Positions 59,546 through 64,000 of a stretch of DNA of 64,000 nucleotides are shown here, piece by piece. The notes under the pieces were generated by a model. That model was not told the DNA's origin. It saw nothing but the letters and a program-made list of their open reading frames with translations, and searched no databases. The position numbers and the translations under genes are program-made. The DNA lies in NCBI GenBank assembly GCA_029204225.1, contig CM055109.1, positions 28,764,361 through 28,828,360 of the forward strand. Direction: 5' to 3'. The stretch comes from Diphasiastrum complanatum (lineage: Eukaryota; Streptophyta; Lycopodiopsida; Lycopodiales; Lycopodiaceae). Positions within the stretch are counted from its first letter, which is position 1, and each line of letters opens with the position of its first letter.

Positions 59546-60963
59546 AGAGATCTACCCTTGTGTGGCATGATGGTAGATAGTGCTCAGTGTGGTATTATTG
59601 ACCACCTAAGTTCAAACCCTGCCCACACGCATAGGCAATATCCGAGAAAAAAATGCGAGGAGCGCCCCCACCCCACCCCAAAAAAAAAAGCTCAAGAGAG
59701 GCCAAATCGCCCAAAGTATGACTTCAAAATGAAGCAACAAGCCTAAATTGAAGGGCGACGAAGAAGTCCAGTCTATTGAAGGGCGATGCCCGTCAACCGG
59801 AAGTTCCCCATTTCTTTCTTCCTCTGTAGAGAGCTTTCGTCATGTTCGTCTTTCCTTCTCGCATTTCTCACAACAGCGTCCAGGGAGAAACAAGCGAGCG
59901 CCATCATCAACCAAATGCTTGCATTCGCTTCTGCAGTTGCATGATCGATGAAGGACAGACTCCATAGTAAGTATTCTCATTTGTTATGATCAGTTGTTTT
60001 TTTGGTTGTATAGCGCCCATGGTTCAAGAATCCAAAAACTTACAGAGTGTAGGGTAAGTAAGCTATGGCTTTCAAGTTACCTTTATCTGAGCAAGAATTG
60101 AGCAATGAATGAATAAGGTTGTACTGGTAACACGGCCGTGCTATCTTGTTCATAATCAGTCCTGTCAGTTGATAAGATCTACAGTTCTGTGATGAGCCCT
60201 TGCTTGCAAGTTCTTGTTTTCATTTATTTGTAAAATCTGAATCATATCGTAATTTTCCGCTTTTCTGTAGCTTCGCGTGCAAGGGATTTAGATTTGTCGG
60301 GATGCTCAGATCTCATTATAGCAAGGCAATATTAATATTACTGCTGTCCTAGGGTTTGAGAAACAAACTATACAACAGTACAGACCATAAGGTAAGTTTT
60401 TGTTGTTAGCGTACGTTTATTATCGTAAACGTATGACATTGTCTTTCTTTTGCAACTACATTTCATAGCAATAGCTTTTATTATGTACAAGATATACCAT
60501 TTACATCCACATATCAGGTCTAGTCAAGGCTGGAACATGAAGTTCCGAGCTATCCCTATCATACATCAGCCGGGACTCAAGCCTGCATCTTCTTGGATGC
60601 AGCAACCATATTGAGCTCGGCTATAACTAATGGCATTCTTTATGACTTCAGAATGTAGCCTTTGGAAAGGCACAGCAAATTTTGCTGCTTTTGAATACAT
60701 TCGTTTCCCATTTTCCTAGGCACAGACAATCTTGCTGTTTTGGAAGACTTTGATTTCCAATCTCCTAGCTAATTTTCGTATGCCTTTCCTTGTCAAGGTC
60801 TATGCGGTGTAACTGAAACCTATTTCTATGGTTTCCTTCTGCCCGATGCCTTGTCTCTTTTCCCATTCAAAACAGTCATTTGAATCGCGGAAAATGACTC
60901 CTGTCTCTTCATGGAAGAGTTTTAAGCCCACCAGCATCGTTGGATTCTCCCACAAAATTCAGC

Positions 60964-61008
<45 letters not shown>

Positions 61009-61476
61009 ATCATCTTCATCTCTAATCATTGTAAGATTTCCAAGTGGCTCTTCTGAACATGTGGTTGATATCCAAGTGGACGGCCTTTAAATGCATCATC
61101 CCTTTGATTGCCATGGCTCCTACTACCACATAGTTTGTCCAGTAAGCAAAATGTGTTCCCTTGCTCAACAATTTTTAGATCTGATGTTCATCATGGGTTT
61201 CATACATTTTGGTTGGCTGCTTTGTGTTTAATAAACCTTTGAACCAGTAGGCAAGGATCGTGGAGGCAAATAATGCTTTTATTTATTAGCTATGCTATTT
61301 AGCAGTAATAATTAGCCATCGATTTGATCTGATGGTCTTTCTTAGAATTTGCGTAGCTTGTGCGGGCAAGCAGGCAAATATTTATCCATTGTAAACTTTG
61401 TGGTGTTATGAGTGCAGATCTCTTTTTCATATGATACAAACATAGAGAGACCTGGTCCAAGGTTAGTTGTGTTACA
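59546..61476 (+). promoter_or_regulatory. GID8 upstream region and likely 5' leader
   Basis: From about 59780 the sequence becomes GC- and CT-rich with a run of codable but non-conserved residues, then reads ccatag|gtaagt-like at 59965-59975, resembling a splice donor. An acceptor-like tgcag lies at about 61415, so a 5' UTR intron before the GID8 start at 61477 is plausible. The donor context is imperfect, and no coding motif of its own is present. Confidence 0.35.
60969..61004. repeat. (GT)n microsatellite
   Basis: A TG/GT dinucleotide run of about 36 bp upstream of GID8. Confidence 0.95.
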
Positions 61477-62169
61477 ATGGGGAAAGGGGAAGCCTCATCC
61501 AAGAAGGTGATCACAAAAGAGGAATGGGAAAAGAAATTAAATGATGTAAAAATCAGGAAAGAAGATATGAACAAACTGGTTATGAATTTTCTGGTTACTG
61601 AAGGATATGTTGAAGCAGCAGAAAAGTTCCAAGTTGAGTCTGGTACACAACCAGAAGTAGATCTGGGGACCATAACAGATCGGATGGCCGTAAGAAAGGC
61701 AATTCAGTGTGGGAATATGGAGGATGCAATTGAGAAAGTTAATGACCTTAATCCAGAGATTCTGGACACAAACCCTCAACTATTTTTCCATCTTCAGCAG
61801 CAAAGACTGATTGAGCTTATTAGGAATGGGAAACTCGAAGAAGCTTTGGAATTTGCACAGGAGGAACTGGCCCCTAGAGGTGAAGAAAATCATGCTTTTC
61901 TGGAGGAATTGGAGCGCACTGTGGCATTACTTGCATTTGAAGACACGTCTGGCTGTCCTGTAGCAGAACTGCTAGATCTTTCTCAACGCCAAAAAACTGC
62001 TAGCGAACTAAATGCTGCTATTCTTACAAGTCAAAGCCATGAAAAAGATCCAAAACTCCCGAGTTTGTTGAAAATGCTCATTTGGGCTCAAAATCAGCTG
62101 GATGAGAAAGCATCATACCCACACATCAATGATCTGGTGAATGCTACTCTTGAAGATCCTGTCACATAG
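61477..62169 (+). CDS. GID8: GID8-like LisH/CTLH/CRA subunit of the CTLH (GID) E3 ubiquitin ligase
   Basis: A single open frame of 230 residues, the normal length for plant GID8 relatives, and not interrupted by introns. Domain order: LisH at about 30-58 (LVMNFLVTEGYVEAAEKF), CTLH at about 66-123 (AVRKAIQCGNMEDAIEKVND, QLFFHLQQQRLIELIRNGKL) and CRA at about 119-215 (LERTVALLAFEDTSGCPVAE, LPSLLKMLIWAQNQLDEK). GID8 bridges the catalytic RING subunits to the scaffold of the CTLH ligase, which in yeast degrades gluconeogenic enzymes; plant targets are less clear. Start chosen at the ATG matching the short MGKGEASSKKVITKEEWEKK N-terminus. A polyadenylation-type aataaa is at 62284. Most family members I recall in flowering plants have introns, so this intron-free form is noteworthy. 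Confidence 0.94.
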   Translation: MGKGEASSKKVITKEEWEKKLNDVKIRKEDMNKLVMNFLVTEGYVEAAEKFQVESGTQPEVDLGTITDRMAVRKAIQCGNMEDAIEKVNDLNPEILDTNPQLFFHLQQQRLIELIRNGKLEEALEFAQEELAPRGEENHAFLEELERTVALLAFEDTSGCPVAELLDLSQRQKTASELNAAILTSQSHEKDPKLPSLLKMLIWAQNQLDEKASYPHINDLVNATLEDPVT

Positions 62170-63040
62170 TGTTATATCCCTCAGCATGGATGCTTTGTTA
62201 CACCTATGTCATTTCCTTTAACTGGTGTTATGCACTTGTTCATTACTTTTTAGTTCTATAGTGACAAAAATTGTCGGTGAACCAATAAAACTTTGTGATC
62301 AGAAAAGGTGCATATAGCTTCTTGCTTGACCTAATGGATGATGTTTGCAGTGGCCATCAGAGCAGAATTTGGTTAGTGCTTTGAAGTCTGTATAGTGCTG
62401 GGATATGCAATGTAACATTTCTTAGGTAGCTGGATGCTGCCACAGTTAAGGGAAGAATATGCCCAACATTAAATCAAACCTTTGGTTTTGCTTCTCCATG
62501 GTTCAACCACACCTCAAATTGTAAACTGGCAGATATTTTGTTGATATGAAAATCATGTATCTGATTGATGCTTTCCTTGCAGAACCTTTAATCTGTTATT
62601 CATGTGGAAATGGGCCTGTAGTCGGCATCGGTCTTTTAGTCGGTCCTGCGAAGCATTAATTTGTAATGGTTAGAGCTGTATGGTAAATGTCTTAGCTATC
62701 TCTGTTCTTAATGAATTATACTAACAAAGTCCAGAAAAATGTATCTCTACGGGCTTTTTGGTTATTTTGTGAAAGACTTTCGGTGTGAGAGGGAGTCAAG
62801 TAGTGTTAAGAAAAGTTTAACTTTTTGTTTGTAATTTGAATAGACTTCATAATTATGGAGAAGGCCTATTAAATGGTCTACTTTTAAGTCTTTGCTTTTT
62901 AGTACTCATTATACAAATAACCATATTAGAATTTTGAATCGCCTTAAACGTCTCAGAGAACTCTTCATTCTTTTTTTCCTAGAGGTTATAATCTCGAGGG
63001 TAAGTCCAAGCTATGAAAGAGTGAAAACTTTGCCAAAAGA
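62170..63040. other. GID8 3' UTR and flank
   Basis: Contains the aataaa signal at 62284-62289. No second gene is seen before the element remnant that starts near 63050. Confidence 0.5.
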
Positions 63041-63049
63041 ACTTCCATG

Positions 63050-63990
63050 TTGTGGAGAGCCCACTCTAAACCTAAAAACATTACACCTTATGTTTGCAAT
63101 GGTCTGAAAGTTTTAAAACCTATATCACATCATCTACCCCCTCCAGCTTGCTGCATTTCACAAGCTGTGATCACAACTCCTCCTCCCCTTCTCCTCCTAC
63201 TTTTAATATTCCTAACTTTTTGCCCTCTAGTAATGTTGTCTCTAGAACATTTGCTTATAGAGATTACATAAGGAGGCTACTTTATATGGATCGTGTTGTT
63301 TGTGGGTAAGATTTCCCTATAATCCTAAAATCTTTTTTTAGTTGCTCTATACTCTAGAAAATATGTCTTGTCATGATCTTGGTGGTATTTCACATTCTCA
63401 CTTTTATCAACTGAAAACTCTTCTAAGTCGATCCATAAATTCCAAATCTAATATTAAAACTAAACTTTCTACCTCTAGTAAAGATCTACTTATCACAATT
63501 TTTACTTCGCCTGATTTTGACAAAATTAGTTTGAGCTCTATTCTTAGAAAGCTTGAAGTTATGAATCTCTTTTTCCTTGTGTGAAGAAAATTTGGATTCA
63601 TCCTGTGATTGCCTGAATATATGTTAAAATTATAGGACAAAAAGTCATGAATTATGTTGATATTGGTCAGAATCTTTCAGAAAAGAAAAAGTTGTCTATT
63701 CTCAACTGCCCTTGTTCTTGTGGTGACACTCCTTTTTTTGGAAGTTTTGTGATCTTTCTTCAGGTCATATTGTTATTACGAATGCATCAATCCATCCCTC
63801 ATCGGTTTTGAAAGTCCTCCTCTAAAGGCACTAAATTTTGTCCTCCTCTTTTAGTAGATGCTTGCTTGTTAAAATCTATAACTACGAGTATTAATAAGTT
63901 CATTTACTATATTGAAGAATATTTTGGAGTCCATTGTTTGTTATCAGAATGGAAAGCTAAAGTTCTAAATTATGGGACTTCTTGAAAAAA
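63050..63990 (+). pseudogene. Probable Penelope-like retroelement N-terminal remnant
   Basis: Plus-strand frames read SSNVVSRTFAYRDYIRRLLY, SRSINSKSNIKTKLSTSSKD, FTSPDFDKISLSSILRKLEV, then across frame shifts KKLSILNCPCSCGDTPFF, SGHIVITNASIHPSSVLKVL, and KGTKFCPPLLVDACLL with INKFIYYIEEYFGVHC. A cysteine pair, GHIVtgd-like and KGxKFRxP-like motifs in this order resemble the region before the DKG motif and reverse transcriptase in Penelope-like elements. The reverse transcriptase would lie beyond the right window edge. Assignment is tentative; other reverse-transcriptase families could share the motif. Confidence 0.4.
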
Positions 63991-64000
63991 GTCTCATCTG

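Overview
The window is nuclear DNA of a land plant. It holds two chloroplast-targeted plant genes split by GT-AG introns, an intronless plant-type GID8 gene, and many decayed plant retrotransposons. AT-rich spacers, introns of 4-6.5 kb and LINE and Penelope-like remnants fit a repeat-rich, possibly non-flowering plant (lycophyte, fern or bryophyte). The clade is a low-confidence inference.

Three host genes are convincing. (1) On the minus strand, 17153 down to 4235, lie the first five coding exons of a plastid PHT4;4/ANTR2-like anion (phosphate or ascorbate) transporter. Its 3' exons lie beyond the left edge. Introns 1 and 2 are swollen by LINE, Ty3/gypsy and Ty1/copia debris. (2) On the plus strand, 28436-32702, is a complete ten-exon HDR/IspH gene, the last enzyme of the plastid MEP isoprenoid pathway. 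(3) On the plus strand, 61477-62169, is an intact GID8-like LisH-CTLH-CRA subunit of the CTLH/GID ubiquitin ligase. These genes act in separate processes and do not form a cluster.

Layout: 1-3.4 kb, tandem duplication and gypsy remnants; 4.2-17.2 kb, transporter gene with transposon-loaded introns; 17.2-18.7 kb, its 5' flank with a tandem duplication and two G-boxes; 18.7-19.8 kb, a satellite of about 141 bp; 19.8-23.4 kb, a broken copia element; 25.2-26.5 kb, an endonuclease remnant, a 105-nt hairpin and a MITE-like segment; 27.4-28.3 kb, a six-copy tandem array abutting HDR; 34-38.8 kb, two copia remnants; 38.9-45 kb, a Ty3/gypsy chromovirus next to or inside an older gypsy copy; 45-47 kb, a non-coding segment with an LTR-like end; 47-50.9 kb, a decayed CACTA (En/Spm) transposase; 51.2-52.4 kb, duplicated blocks with long TC tracts; 52.6-53.3 kb, a diverged second satellite array; 53.6-58 kb, two minus-strand copia remnants; 58.7-59.5 kb, a CACTA scrap and a five-copy array carrying a palindrome; 59.6-62.3 kb, GID8; 63-64 kb, a probable Penelope-like element.

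I found no clearly new gene system. The most unusual features are locally amplified repeat arrays at or near the 5' ends of all three host genes, the long hairpin, and a satellite whose minus strand stays open over several units. No RNA genes or CRISPR arrays were recognised. All calls come from reading the sequence and recalled family knowledge, without database searches.
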